Shown here one piece after another: positions 11,025 to 22,440 of a stretch of DNA of 64,000 bases. The first letter of the stretch is position 1, and every line of letters begins with the position of its first letter. Location: positions 63,092,001 through 63,156,000 of the forward strand of contig CP136891.1 of the NCBI GenBank assembly GCA_034359265.1, given 5' to 3'. A model generated the notes under the pieces. That model had not been told where the DNA came from and made no database searches. It saw only the letters and a list, made by a program, of their open reading frames with translations. The DNA is from Canna indica. Its lineage: Eukaryota; Streptophyta; Magnoliopsida; Zingiberales; Cannaceae. Both the position numbers and the translations under genes were made by a program.

Positions 11025-11508
11025 TAAGGGTGAGCATCAGTCGGGTCGGGCCCAACCGCTCGAACCCGAATAAGTAGACTCCTACACCACTTGAACCTAC
11101 CCGAATAAAATTACGGGGCCCGACCCCATTAATCCAAATAAAATTAGGCTCTGACCCGATTGACCTGACTAACCCGAGCAAATGTAAAAAATAGTATTAG
11201 ATATATAATTCCACTATAAATTGAACTTAAGACCTCTTAGAATTTATATTTTAAACCTCTAACCGCCACACAAGAATCAACTTTCATAACTATAATAAAC
11301 ACAAATATATATATATATATATATATTTAACTTACATTTCGGGTCGGGTCGGGTACATCAAGGTTTTCACCCAACCCGACCAAACCCGACCCAAATAAGG
11401 GGCTGAAATTTCTAAAATTCAAACTCGACTTACCCGAATGACCCGACCCGAAATGAATTTTCGGGTCAATTTTTTTGAGTTATTTGGGTTGGGTTTTGCT
11501 CACCCCTA
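11025..11508. mobile_element. hAT-type MITE, 484 bp
   Basis: The ends TAAGGGTGAGCA (left) and TGCTCACCCCTA (right) are inverted repeats of the TAGGGGTG hAT type. Both subterminal regions carry clustered CGGGTCGGG/CCCGACCC motifs. The flanks CAAGTGTC (11017-11024) and AAGGTGTC (11509-11516) match at six of eight positions. An (AT)n run lies inside near 11307. It has no transposase. Confidence 0.75.
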
Positions 11509-12352
11509 AAGGTGTCACCTGTTGGCCTAAGATTTTCAACATTGATCTTAATTTCGGTTTTGATGATAAAAAATATGAAACTAATATTTGAACAAGAAAT
11601 ATTTTCAAGTTCCATGTCGATTTGCGTGCGATGTTCGTGATCGAAAAAATAGGAGTGTCACACCCCAAATTCAATATAATCAGCCAAGATACGCCACGTA
11701 CCCCGAAACCTAACCCAAACCAAACAACATATACAATAAAACCAGACCTGAACATTTAATAATATCTCAAGGATTTTTAAAAGATATTTATTTTCAAGAA
11801 AAATCTCAAAACCACCAACTTAATAAGTAGCTAAATGTTCAAATCAATTTTCAAAGTTTAATTACTAAACAAGAACACCTCAAAGTAATAAGATGCGGAA
11901 ACATAATAAATCGAGTCGACATGACTGAACAACTCAAGAAAAAAAAACAACTCCGTATCCCCCTTGACCATGACATGTCACGAGACCCGCTGCCCTACCG
12001 CCACCAGCCGCGTTACTGCATCCCGGTACCTCTCTGATCTAACTCAGGTGCTGCAAAACAACAAAATAAGGGATAAGTCCAACTAGGACTTAGTGAATAG
12101 GTCAGTCCTCAATTTCACCACACATCATCATCATGCATAATCAAATAACATATAATTAAGCATAAGAAATATAAAGAATAATTTTTGGAGCATTTATTTT
12201 TAGCAGAGCAATCATCCACATCATCATGTAGCAACCTGTAAGAAATATGCCACAACATATAAACATGCTCAATGCAACAATCCACATGTTCAACCCGAAC
12301 CCGGTCCTCATTGCCACAGAGGGTAGGTAGTCGACGTGGCCCCCGATCTACC

Positions 12353-12572
12353 ACCCAGCCAATGTCGTCTCTTTGGGATATGCTCTCCCCTCACCGACAC
12401 GACTCTTCCGATCCATCTCTTTGGGGCATACGTTTCTCTCACCGGTCGGGTCTTCGGACTGTCCCTTTGGGGTATGATCTTCCCTCTCCAGTCGAACTTT
12501 CGAAATAAGGTCAACATTGTCTCTTTGGGGCATACCCTCCCCTCACTAACGAGACTTTCCGAAAATGCAACA
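12353..12572 (-). repeat. Four-unit tandem array in the family A LTR
   Basis: Degenerate units of about 50-60 bp each contain TCTCTTTGGGGCATA, then CTCCCCTCACC. The same array is found in the 5' LTR (22216-22440) and in the solo LTR (36476-36680). Long frames through it arise from the repeat and are not genes. Confidence 0.8.
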
Positions 12573-12849
12573 AACACATCACAACATCACACACGCAGGT
12601 ATATAAGTTGAAAATAAAGTGTGCTATCAATAGGTAGGTAAAATGGTATGTCAATGACATACCTCAACCTCCACCTCCCTCCCATCATCCATCACAACCA
12701 CACACAATTATATATATGGAAATAGTGCTAAAAGTCATGATTTCACAACGTATACAACAATCATGAAAATAAGATATAGCACATCCAATCATCGTAAGAA
12801 AAGAAAGCATGTATATCATAAAAACAATACAACACCGCTTAGTTGCCCA

Positions 12850-13359
12850 ACTTAATTTGAATTATTGTAATATGGACGCAATATAACTATGTAAAATATG
12901 GATTTGTATCTTGTATTCCTTTGGTAATGCAATTCATTGAAATTATAGGGTTATATACAAGAAAATATGAATTTTGGTTGTGAAATTTGATATGAGTGGT
13001 TGTATACAAGATATTTGGTTACAAAATGTATTACCGACGATAACATATCTGTTGGTAATACCTATGAATAATACCAACAAATTTTTTTCATTGGTATTAC
13101 CAACAGATTATTCTATTGGTGAACTCTGTTGGTAATACCAATAGAAACAAATCTATTGGTAATTCCAACGGAAGTGTATATGTTAGTATTACCAACGGAT
13201 AATAATATCTGTTGGTAGTAATATCCGTCGGTAATACCTAGCATGTTATCACCGATGGATTTTACCAACGGACAATCAGTTGGTAATAGTATTACCAACT
13301 GATTTTTGACTATTATCAACGAATTTAGTCCGTTGGTGATACCTTATTCTTTTGTAGTG
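12850..13359 (-). mobile_element. CACTA (En/Spm) element fragment with one terminus
   Basis: On the minus strand it begins CACTACAAAAGAATAAGG at 13359, the hallmark CACTA end. Repeated subterminal copies of ACCAACGGA/TCCGTTGGT follow in both orientations (13040-13345). No second CACTA end is seen on the left, where the sequence meets LTR sequence near 12850. It is therefore a truncated piece, associated with loss of several hundred bases of the LTR. Confidence 0.7.
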
Positions 13360-13550
13360 TAAATTCATCTCGAGACCCTCTATCGTCCTAGCATGATAAT
13401 TCACAGAAATAAGGCAAATAAAATTTTCTATATTTAAAGCTTACTAGGGTTCAATCCCGAAGCTCTACGCCAATCCGCGCTGACTCAAGTCCACAGTCCC
13501 CTGCTCAAGAATAAAATATTATATTTTTAGATTTTTGGGCATTACAATTT

Positions 13551-13563
13551 CCTCCCCCCTTAA
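13551..13563 (-). other. Polypurine tract of gypsy A
   Basis: On the minus strand TTTAAGGGGGGAGG lies just before the 3' LTR start (TGTAATGCCC), separated by about four bases. This is where plus-strand synthesis is primed. Confidence 0.75.
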
Positions 13564-13688
13564 AGAAAATTCGTCCTCGAATTTTGAGATGAAGAAGAGA
13601 AGCTCACCTCGGCATAAAAAAGGTACAGGTACTTCTCTCTCATATCCTACAAGACCTCCCAAGTGGCCTCCTGCCCTAAGTAGTGCTC

Positions 13689-15000
13689 CTAACGAACTTT
13701 CACCAAGGGGACCACCTTGGACCTCAGCTTCCTTACTTGCTTGTCTAGGATTTCTATAGGCCGCTCCTCATAAGAAATGGCCGGATCGACCTCCACCGCA
13801 GCAACTTGTAGAATATGGGAGTTATCCCGAACATATCGCTTAAGCATGGAGACATGAAAAACAGGATGCACTCGATTCATGCTAGGCGGTAGAGCCAACT
13901 CATAAAAAACCGTTCCTGTGCACCGCAAGACAGGGAAAGGCCTGATGAATATGGGGCTCAACTTTCCTCTCCTCCCAAAGAGCACAACCCCCTTCATAGG
14001 AGACACCTTCAAGAAGACTGAATCCCCTTCCTGAAACTCAACATCGAGGGTTTTACCATCGGCATACATCTTCTGACGACTCTGAGCTACTAGAAGTCTC
14101 CTTGATCAGCTTCGCTTTCTCAATGACGTCATGAACCAAGTCTGGCCCTAGCATTTGGAACTCGCCGGCCTCAAACCAGCCTATCGGCGATCTACATCTG
14201 CGCCCGTACAAAGCCTCAAACGGGGCCATACCAATGCTGCTATGGTGGCTGTTATTATAGGTGAACTCTACCAAAGGTAGATGCCTCTCCTAGCTACCCT
14301 CCAGGTCCATCACGCACATCCTCAGCATGTCCTCAAACGTCTGAATGATCCTCTCTGACTGATCGTCCGTCTGAGGATGAAAAGTAGTACTAAACAGCAC
14401 ATGCGTACCCAAAGCCTCCTGAAACGATTACCAGAACCGAGCGGAGACTTGAGTGTCTTGGTCGGATATGATCAAAATTGGAATCCCATGGTAAGCCACA
14501 ATACAGTCACGGAACAACCGCAAATATTACTCGGTAGATAAAGTGATCTTCACCGAAATAAAGTGCGACGATTTGGTCAGGCGATCCACCACCATCCAAA
14601 TAGAGTCATTTCCTTTTTCTGACCTCGGTAACCTGGTAACAAAGTTCATGGTTATCTTTTCACATTTCCATTCTGGTACCTTGATATTCTGCAACAACCC
14701 TACGGGTCTCAAGTGTTCGGCCTTTACATGCTGACAAACTAAACATTTGGATACGAACTCTGCCACCTCCCGCTTCATCCCTTCACACCAGTAGTGTTGC
14801 CTCAGATCTCGGTACATCTTGGTGGCCCCCGGATGCATAGTGTAAAGGGAATAGTGGGCCACCTCTAGTACCCGCCTACGGACCTCTGTCATGTCTGGTA
14901 CCACGATCCTATCTCTATATATGAGAATCCCCTCGGAGTCCACTCTGAAACCCTCTGCATCACCTCTCACAGCTAGATCCTTCGTCAGAGAACAGAAAGC
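13689..15000 (-). pseudogene. Integrase of gypsy A, broken
   Basis: The zinc-binding HHCC domain lies at 14720-14860: [15 protein letters not shown], then [11 protein letters not shown]. The start of the catalytic core follows at 14570-14700 ([30 protein letters not shown]). A gap of broken frames covers 14275-14526. The core end and C-terminal tail follow at 13689-14274 (FEALYGRRCRSPI, ELALPPSMNRVHPVFHVSML, SYEERPIEILD, PLVKVR). In Ty3/gypsy this enzyme inserts the cDNA. Frameshifts near 14070 and stops make it non-functional. Confidence 0.9.
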
Positions 15001-15472
15001 ATCCTCACTCTGAGTCATTCGTAGCATATCAACCAAAGTGGACTGTACACGCATGTGTGCCACTAATCCACCTGAATCAGCCATAAATAACAAATCCCTT
15101 GGGCCCAGGCTCACCGTCAGATCTCTGGCTAGGGATCTCCTACTCACGACCAAGTGGGCTAATCTCCCCATCGACTTCCTGCTCAAAGCATATGCTACTA
15201 CATTTACCTTTTTGGGGTGATACTGAATAGTGCAGTTATAATCTTTTAATAACTCAAGCCATCTTCGCTGCCTCAAGTTCAGATCCTTCTGAGAAAGAAG
15301 ATACATGAGGCTCTTGTGATCAGTGAATATGTCACATGCCTCCTCATATAAGTAGCTAGTGATGTCATAGCTTCAAGGCAAAGACTATGGCCGCCAACTC
15401 TAAATCATGAGTCAGATAATTCTTCTCATGAGATTTCAGCTGCCTGGATGCGTATGCGATCACTCTGTCGTG
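15001..15472 (-). pseudogene. RNase H of gypsy A, broken
   Basis: The frame from 15306 reads [20 protein letters not shown] and then [12 protein letters not shown]. In related elements the latter is VVADALSRKS, so a conserved acidic residue is replaced by Tyr. The upstream part (15307-15472) is split by stops and a frame change between the reverse transcriptase frame and this one. The domain would degrade the RNA of the RNA/DNA hybrid. Confidence 0.8.
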
Positions 15473-16480
15473 CTATATCAGAACGCATCCTAATCCGACT
15501 CCAGAAGCATCACAATAAACTGCAAATCCTCCTGACCCCGATGGTAGTGCCAGCACAAGAGCGATAATCAAGCGGTCCTTGAGCTTCTGAAAGCTCTCCT
15601 CGCATTTGTCATCGCAAATAAACTTCACTTTCTTCTGAGTTAGGCGAATGAGCGGGGCGGCAATCTTGGAGAAATTTTCCACAAACTTTATGTAGTAGTC
15701 GGCCAACCCCAAAAAGCTGCAGACCTCGATCACGCTGATCGACCTCTCCCAGTTCTGAACTACCTCAATCTTCGCAGGATCGACTTTCACACCATCCTGG
15801 GATACAATACACCCCAAGAATCTCACACTGGTCAACCAAAACTCACACTTTGAGAATTTTGCAAAGAGATGATGTTGTCTAAGGATTTCCAGAACTGCCC
15901 TCAAGTGCTCCCTGTGCTCTGCCTCACTCTTGGAATATACCATAATGTTATCAATGAAGGCTATGATGAATCTGTCTAGAAAGTCCTTGAACACCCAGTT
16001 CATCAGCTCCATGAAGGATGACGGGAAGTTAGTAAGCCCAAAGGACATGACCAAGAACTCATAGTGTATATTCTGCATCCTGAAAGCAATCTTCTGGATA
16101 TCCTGATCCTTGATCCTCAACTGATGATACCCTGACCTCAGATCGATCTTTGAGAACCACTGAGTCCCCTGCAACTGATCAAATAAGTTGTCAATCCTGG
16201 GAAGCGGGTATCGGTTCTTGATCGTCACCTTATTGAGCAGCTGGTAGTCAATACTCATCCGCATATACCCATCTTTCTTTTTCATGAACAACACTAGCGC
16301 CCCCTAGGACGAGACACTCGGGCGAATGCACCCAATGTCTAATAGCTCCTGCAACTGCACTTTAAGCTCTCTCAACTCAATGGGTACCATTCGGTATGAG
16401 GGGATCGATATAGGCTTCACCCCCGACTGCAGATCAATAGAGAACTCGGTCTCCCAAACTGGTGGCAGTCCCGGTAACTC
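15473..16480 (-). pseudogene. Reverse transcriptase of gypsy A, catalytic box altered
   Basis: The uninterrupted part 15473-16294 starts [20 protein letters not shown] and passes [33 protein letters not shown] and [15 protein letters not shown]. The active-site box is FIDNIMVYS instead of (Y/F)IDDILIYS, so the second catalytic Asp is Asn. It continues through [15 protein letters not shown] and [19 protein letters not shown]. An in-frame stop near 16300 cuts it from the upstream linker at 16295-16480 ([16 protein letters not shown]). Confidence 0.9.
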
Positions 16481-16481
16481 C

Positions 16482-17100
16482 TCAAGAAACTAATTTTGGA
16501 AAGTTCATGACAACTAGAGTACTCTCAATGCTGATGGTCAGGCCCTCGCCGGTAACATATGCACACACAAAAGCCAAAAAGGACTGACAACCATCCACCA
16601 TCAGCTTGCGGGCCTGGAGAGCAGAGATCACCCTGATAGAGTCCCCTCGCCCATCGCCCTGAAAGGTAAAATGTGGTATTTCCGGCTTGCAAAATATAAC
16701 CACCTTTGTCCTATAATTGACTAGTGCATAATGGGTTGATAGCCAGTCCGTGCCCAGAATTACATCCAACTCCAAGGTCGGTAATAGCATTGGCTCCGCT
16801 TTCAGATCGTGCCCACCTATGGAAATGTCGCAGTCCCTAAAGATCGTCCTCACAACAACAGTATTGCCTGTAGGTGTAGACACTACTAATGGTTCGGCTA
16901 ATCAACTTTTATCTTTCCCCAACCTCAATGCCAGCAATTCAAATAGAAATGAATGAGTAGCACCTGGATCAAATGGTGCATAAGCAGGTAACGTACTAAT
17001 CGAAATGATACATGTCACCACTACATTGGATGCCTCTGCGCCCTCAAGAGTCAATGCAAAGACACGAGCAGGTGGCCTCCATGGGCTTGCCGTGCACTGC
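16482..17100 (-). pseudogene. Aspartic protease region of gypsy A, broken
   Basis: The frame 16902-17252 ends with YAPFDPGATHSFLFELLA, the retroelement protease active site (D[S/P]GATHSF). A TGA at 16899-16901 interrupts it. The rest of the domain follows at 16482-16883 (LELDVILGTDWLSTHYALVN, the ILG.DWL flap and fold motif). This protease would process the gag-pol polyprotein. Confidence 0.85.
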
Positions 17101-18380
17101 TGTCCAGTCCCCTGAGTCTGAGTCTGATGCACTACTGAAGCTGTCGACATAGGAGCTCTCCCTCTGGGTGATAATGCCGGCTTGACCGCTTGCAGGGCAG
17201 TCCCTCCTGATATGGCCTGGCTGGCTACACCCAAAATAGGTACTCGAACCATAGCAAGCTCCCCTGTGCCTCCTCCAGCACTGTATGCACTCTGTCACCT
17301 CGCCACTCTGGCCTCCTGGTACTGTGTCACTCTGAGTAGCCATCGGTGGTTCCATCTGCGTACGACCTCTGAAATTTCCTTGTCCTTGGTTCTGCGAGGG
17401 CGCCATCTCGGTGTCGGCACCCTCAGACTAGGTGCACATGTCCTCCTAACGGTGCTGCCTGGACCTCTTCCAGGCTGGTCCATCCTGTCGGTCGGTAGGT
17501 ACTATAGCTTCCTTCCGCATTGTCTCATCCACCACCTGCATAAAGGTAGTGTCCTCGGTGTAGTGAATTAGTTTGTCAATCTGTACCCTCAGACCCTCCA
17601 CGAACCGCCTCACCCGGTCCATCTCAGTCACCACTAGGGATGGGTGGTAACGGGACAACCGTGTGAATTCGATCTCATACTCCAACACCGTCATAGTGGC
17701 CGGTCTGACGAAGGTGCTTGAACTCCCTAGCCCGCATTTCGTGGACATTCCTGGGTAGATACTTTTCAATGATAGCAATCCGGAATTCTCCCTACGTAGG
17801 GGCTGGTGCATGAGTCCCCCTACGCGCCCTCCATGACTGGTGTCACTCTTTCAGTGGGCCTCTAAGCTGCAGCCCAACTATATGCGCCATAGCCTCAGAG
17901 GAACACTCCAAGACCAAGCATAACTCTGTACAGTCATTTAGGAATATTGTCACCTCCACTGCCTGAATTGTGCTTGTGAATACTGTCGGCTTTAGCTTTA
18001 CAAAATTCATGTACAATGAGCTGTGTACCATCGGCTCTTGCCGATCCTCCTCCCCGTATCCAGACTGAATTGACTCGGCCGGCTCAGTCACTACGGGTGC
18101 CACTGGTGGTACAGGTGGGGTCTGTTGCTGCGCTAGCTCCCCCTCCCTATGAAGCTCCTCTCGCTCCCTACGGAACTCCTCCTGTTCTCTACGGAATTTG
18201 TCTCATTCTCTACGAAGCTCCTCGATCAGCTCCGTCACTTAGGTCTATAGCAGTACAACTCTGGGATCTCGCACTGCCTCCTCTTGAGCCACCTCACTGG
18301 TAGCACGACCTTTGCCTCAGCCGCGATCCTAGCCTCGACCTCGTCTGCCAACGGAGTTAGTTTCGCTTCCACTCATCCCA
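17101..18380 (-). pseudogene. gag of gypsy A, broken
   Basis: From right to left: a charged N-terminal part rich in Arg/Glu (about 18100-18370), a piece at 17843-18103, and the retrotransposon gag core at 17446-17811 (EYEIEFTRLSRYHPSLV, then RVRRFVEGLR). A CCHC zinc knuckle follows at about 17190-17235 (FGCSQPGHIRRDCP). Stops and frameshifts near 17820 and 18200 split it. Gag forms the virus-like particle and binds RNA. Confidence 0.85.
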
Positions 18381-18925
18381 ACATTATCATGTGCCTCCAT
18401 TTCTATTAATAAGAAAGCAAGTACTACACAATTTTAATATATAAACAACAACTTAAATGAAAAATATGTAACGCCGCTGGTGCGCAGGTTCAACTGTCGA
18501 TCTCGTGACTAGGATGTACCATATGTGAACACACTAGCAATGCCCCTATATCAAATAGGAAAAATTGACAAATCTAACCCATACCTTGACGAAATTAACA
18601 AATCTAACTCACCTTTTAATTTGCATCAATTATAACCTGTACTTACGAATTTATATCAATTCTAACCTTCCGTCTACTTGTTGTTAATCGTCCTGTTAGT
18701 TGCTGATGTGGCATCCTAGTCAGCAACTTAATTTATATTTTTTTAATCTGAACTTGCCACATCACCCTATTTTAAAAAGAAAATTAACAAATCTAACCAT
18801 ACTTTGACGAAATTAATAAATCTAACCCACCTTTTAATTTGCATCAATTATAACTCGTACTTACGAATTTACATCAATTCTAACCTCCCGTCTACTTACT
18901 GTTGATCGCCCTGTTAGTTGTTGAC

Positions 18926-21065
18926 ATGGCTTGTGCAGGAGGCGAACCTGGGCCGCCTAACGTACCTCCGGTGCGTCGTCAAAGAGACCTTTTGCATGCA
19001 CCCGACGGGCTCGTTCATCATTCCCCACGAATCCATGAGGGCCACCAAGGTCATGAGGGACTGTTGGCCTAAGGTTTTCAACATTGGTCTTAATCTCAGT
19101 TTTGATGATAACAAATATGGAACTAATGTTTCATTGAGAAATACTTTCAGGTTCCATATCGATTAGCGCACGACGTCCCCGATCGAAAAAATCAAAAAAA
19201 TCGAATAAATCGGCAAGGAAGCTCATCGACGCTCGAAATTCTTCGGAAAGTAGAGTTTAGGTTTAGGGTGTCTAGTTTATATTGTAAATTCTCTTTATGA
19301 TGCATAAAAATCCAAAAGCCATCCCCGAATCCCAAATCATGAAATCCCGGAGACCGTCCTGAAATAACCTAGGGAGCTCCTTGGAGAGTTATATGACCTA
19401 GATATTTTCCTAACATAAAAAAATGGCGGAAATTGTTCCTTGGGTAGAAACTAGATAACGAGGTATTTTTAATGATTTTTTGGAAGCCTTTAGCCTACCC
19501 ATACTCGACCCGGGAAGTTAGAAAATTTTCGTTTTCCGAAAATTTATACTAGACCGCAAAAACTAGATTTTGATTTTTTAGATATTTTTATTGAAACCAA
19601 ATGGGGGTAATTCTTATATAATATTTATGTTTTAAAGTTATTAATTTAAAGTTAATAAATATTATATAAATAGACTTAGCGAAGACGGAACCAAAAAATG
19701 AGCCAAGCAAGGAAAACTGCCCTGCCCAGGTTCGGTCGACCGACTGGTCGACCGACCGAAGGAGAAGGCAGTTCGGTCGACCAAACGATGCCAAAAATTG
19801 GCAGAAGAATCATCGGTCGACCAAAATAAGGATCGCTGAATCGCGACGTTGGCTTAAGGCTTCGGTCAACCGAATCACGGATGAGAAGAAGTCGCAACTC
19901 ATTCGGTCGACCCGTCGGTCGACTGAACAGTGCGATTTATTCACAGAAGGCGTAGCGGTCGCGGGTGGTCGATCGGTCGGTCAGCCGATGATTGACTGGC
20001 ATGCAATCGAACGGCGAAAACGACTAGTTTTCCACCCGTTGACACGTTGTTTCCGTTGCAAGGTTATAAATATCCAAACCCAGCCTTCCTTAAATAACTT
20101 TTGATCACTCTTAACCTTCATTGAGCCATCATTGATCAACTCTAAAGTATTTCTTGATCCATCCCTCTGCAAATCCCTAGTTTCCAGGATAACACCTTGA
20201 TTTAGCCTTCAAGATTTATCGATTCATCATCTCAAGGCATCAAGATGACTAGGGAGTATCTTTTGGAGCTAAGTATAATTTGTTTGATTTATTGCTCCAA
20301 TTGTTATTGTATTTTCTTGTTTATTTCATTGAATTTGAACTTGTAAGAAGACCTAGTGTTAGGTCTTGTGATTGAGTGGTATCCTTGGTGTATAAGGAGT
20401 AAAGTCACTTGTGTAAACATAATGTACTAGGATTAGTTGAGTTGTCCCTTAGGTTGAGGTGGAAGAGTGCTCTCGGTAAGAAGGCGGAGACTTCCGGGTG
20501 TGGAAGTGCCTTAGTTGAGAGTGAGACTCTTCGAGTCAAAGTCCTCTATGTAAGGGAAACATCATTAATCTAGTAAACTTAGTTTGGAAATCCTAAGCGG
20601 GGTGCTTAGGTTGTGGAGTAGGCATTGGGGCCGAACCACTATAAATTTGTGTGTTAGTATTACTATCTTCTGTTTGTGCTTAATTGGTTTATCTTGCTTC
20701 CGCATTTAATCGTAAAATTGCAATTTGCCTAAATAACTTAAGAAACGATTAAAACCGCAATTAGGCAAATAGATTTAGATAACATACTATTCACCCCCCC
20801 TCTAGTGTGTCATTTCACCCAACACGGACGACATCCCCACCAAGACGCCAGTGTTCATCAACACGCATGCGTTGGGGAGGAACACGCGCAACGCCGACAT
20901 TGACGAGTTTCGACCGGAGCGGCACCTATTGCCGACGAAGGGTGAAGGCGAGAAGTAGAGAATGGAAATAAGCCATGAGCCTGACTTCAAGATCTTGCCC
21001 TTCAGCGTCGGAAAGTGGAAGTGCCACGACGCAACACTGGGGGTGGTCATGTTGCTGGTGGCTCT
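18926..21065 (+). pseudogene. CYP703-like cytochrome P450 fragment, last-exon part, split by an LTR
   Basis: The first half (18926-19061) reads LTYLRCVVKETF, the K-helix (ExxR is here changed, KETFC), then MHPTGSFIIPHESMRAT. After the LTR (from 20825) it continues with DIPTKTPVFINTHALGRNTR and DEFRPERHLLP (the PERF region), a TAG at 20956-20958, then ISHEPDFKILPFSVGKWKC and LGVVMLLVALA. The heme loop is FSVGKWKC where FSAGKRKC is expected. The HESMRAT...DFKILPFS combination is that of CYP703, a pollen-wall fatty-acid hydroxylase family. The stop, the altered heme loop and the missing rest of the gene make it a captured pseudogene. The function of the copy is unknown. Confidence 0.8.
19062..20824 (+). 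mobile_element. Solo LTR of family C inside the P450 fragment
   Basis: It is 1763 bp, starts TGTTGGCCTAAGG and ends CACCCAACA. It contains the GTTTTGATGATAACAA start block and the ATTCACCCCCCCTCTAG end block. The flanks GGGAC (19057-19061) and CGGAC (20825-20829) match at four of five positions, and the P450 frame continues across them. No internal domain is present. At 19730-19990 it carries many GGTCGACC/TCGGTCGACC palindromes. Confidence 0.8.
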
Positions 21066-21612
21066 GGCCACGCACCAATAAGCTGACGTGACAAGTTCGG
21101 ATTTAAAAAAAAAATCAACTTAGTTTATATTTTTTTATTCTTTTAGAATAGGCTGACGTGGCAAGTTCAAGTTAAAAACATATAAACTAAGTTGCTGATT
21201 AGGATGTCACGTCAACAACTAACGGGGCGATTAACAGTAAGTAGACGGAAGGTTAGAATTGATGTAAATTCGTAAGTACGGATTATAATTGATGCAAATT
21301 AAAAGGTTGGTTAGATTTGTTAATTTTGTCAAAGTATGGGTTAGATTTATCCATTTTCTTTTTAAAATAGGGTGATGTGGCAAGTTCAGATTAAAAAAAT
21401 ATAAATTAAGTTGCTGACTAGGATGTCACGTCAGCAACTAACGGGGCGATTAACAGCAAGTAGACGGAAGGTTATAATTGATCTAAATTCATAAGTACAT
21501 GTTATAATTGATGCAAATTAAAAGGTGGGTTAGATTTGTTGATTTCGTCAAAGTATGGGTTAGATTTGTCAATTTTCCCTATCAAATTCCTACTATCCTA
21601 TTGTCGTACCTT

Positions 21613-21623
21613 CTCTAATACCA
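21613..21623 (-). other. Primer binding site of gypsy A
   Basis: TGGTATTAGAG on the minus strand lies three bases inside the 5' LTR end. It is complementary to the 3' end of initiator methionine tRNA, with one change. Confidence 0.75.
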
Positions 21624-22215
21624 CATTGTCACACCCCAAATTTGGTATGACTAGCCAGGATACGTCATATACCTTGAAGCCTAACCCAAATCAAACCACA
21701 TATACAACAAAACCAAACCTGAACATTTAATAACATCTCAAGGATTTTTAAAAGACATTTATTTTCAAGAACAATCCCAAAACCACTAACTCAATAAGTA
21801 GTTAAATGTTCAAATCAATTTTTATCCCCCTCAACCACGACATGTCACGAGACCCACTGCCCTACCGCCACCAGCCGCGCTACTGCACCCCGGTACCTCT
21901 CTGATCTAACTCAAGTGCTGCAAAATAATAGAATAAGGAGTAAGTCCAACTAGGACTTAGTGAGTAGATCAGTCCTTAATTTCACCACACATCATCATCA
22001 TGCATAATCAAATACCATATAATTAAGCATAAGAAATATAAAACATAATTTTTGGAGCATTTATTTTTAGCAGAGCAATCATCCACGTCATCATGTAGCA
22101 ACCTGCAAGAAATATGCCACAATATATAAACATGCTCAATGCAATAACCCACATGCTCAACCCGGACCCGTCGGTCCTCATCGCCTCAGAGGGTAGGTAG
22201 TCGACGTGGCCCCTG

Positions 22216-22440
22216 ATCTATCACCCAGCCAGTGTCGTCTCTTTGGCGTATGCTCTCCCCTCACCGACACGGCTCTTCCGATCCGTCTCTTTGGGGCATA
22301 CGTTTCCCTCACCGATCGGATCTTCGGACTGTCTCTTTGGGGTATGATCTTCCCTCACCAGTCGGACTTTCGAAATAAGGCCAACGTTGTCTCTTTGGGG
22401 CATACCCTCCCCTCACCAGCGAGGCTTCCGGGAAATGCAA
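22216..22440 (-). repeat. Four-unit array in the 5' LTR of gypsy A
   Basis: It has the same units as at 12353-12572 (TCTCTTTGGGGCATACG, CTCACC), four copies. Confidence 0.8.

Larger units (their letters stand above)
11656..13546 (-). repeat. 3' LTR of gypsy A
   Basis: It starts tgtcacacccc and ends gggcattaca on plus. It matches the 5' LTR from 21627 closely over its first 1.2 kb (gagacccgctgccctaccgc, the array at 12353-12572). It diverges at about 12845, where a CACTA-derived fragment sits, and matches again from about 13367. It is 1891 bp. Confidence 0.85.
18558..21579. mobile_element. Pack-MULE carrying a P450 gene fragment
   Basis: Both ends start GG(A/G)AAAATTGACAAATC reading inwards, the G/A-rich MULE type of terminus. 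The inverted arms are long, about 370 bp left and 500 bp right, and each contains an internal second copy. The flanks TATCAAATA (18549-18557) and TATCAAATT (21580-21588) form a 9-bp target duplication with one mismatch, the Mutator length. The core is a CYP703-like fragment instead of a transposase, and a solo LTR was later inserted into it. The element sits between the primer site and gag of gypsy A. Confidence 0.8.

Noticed and set aside
12272..12611. Frames of 60-91 codons on both strands (also 22206-22530 and 36376-36947)
   Set aside because: They traverse the tandem array conserved in family A LTRs. They are non-coding by position.
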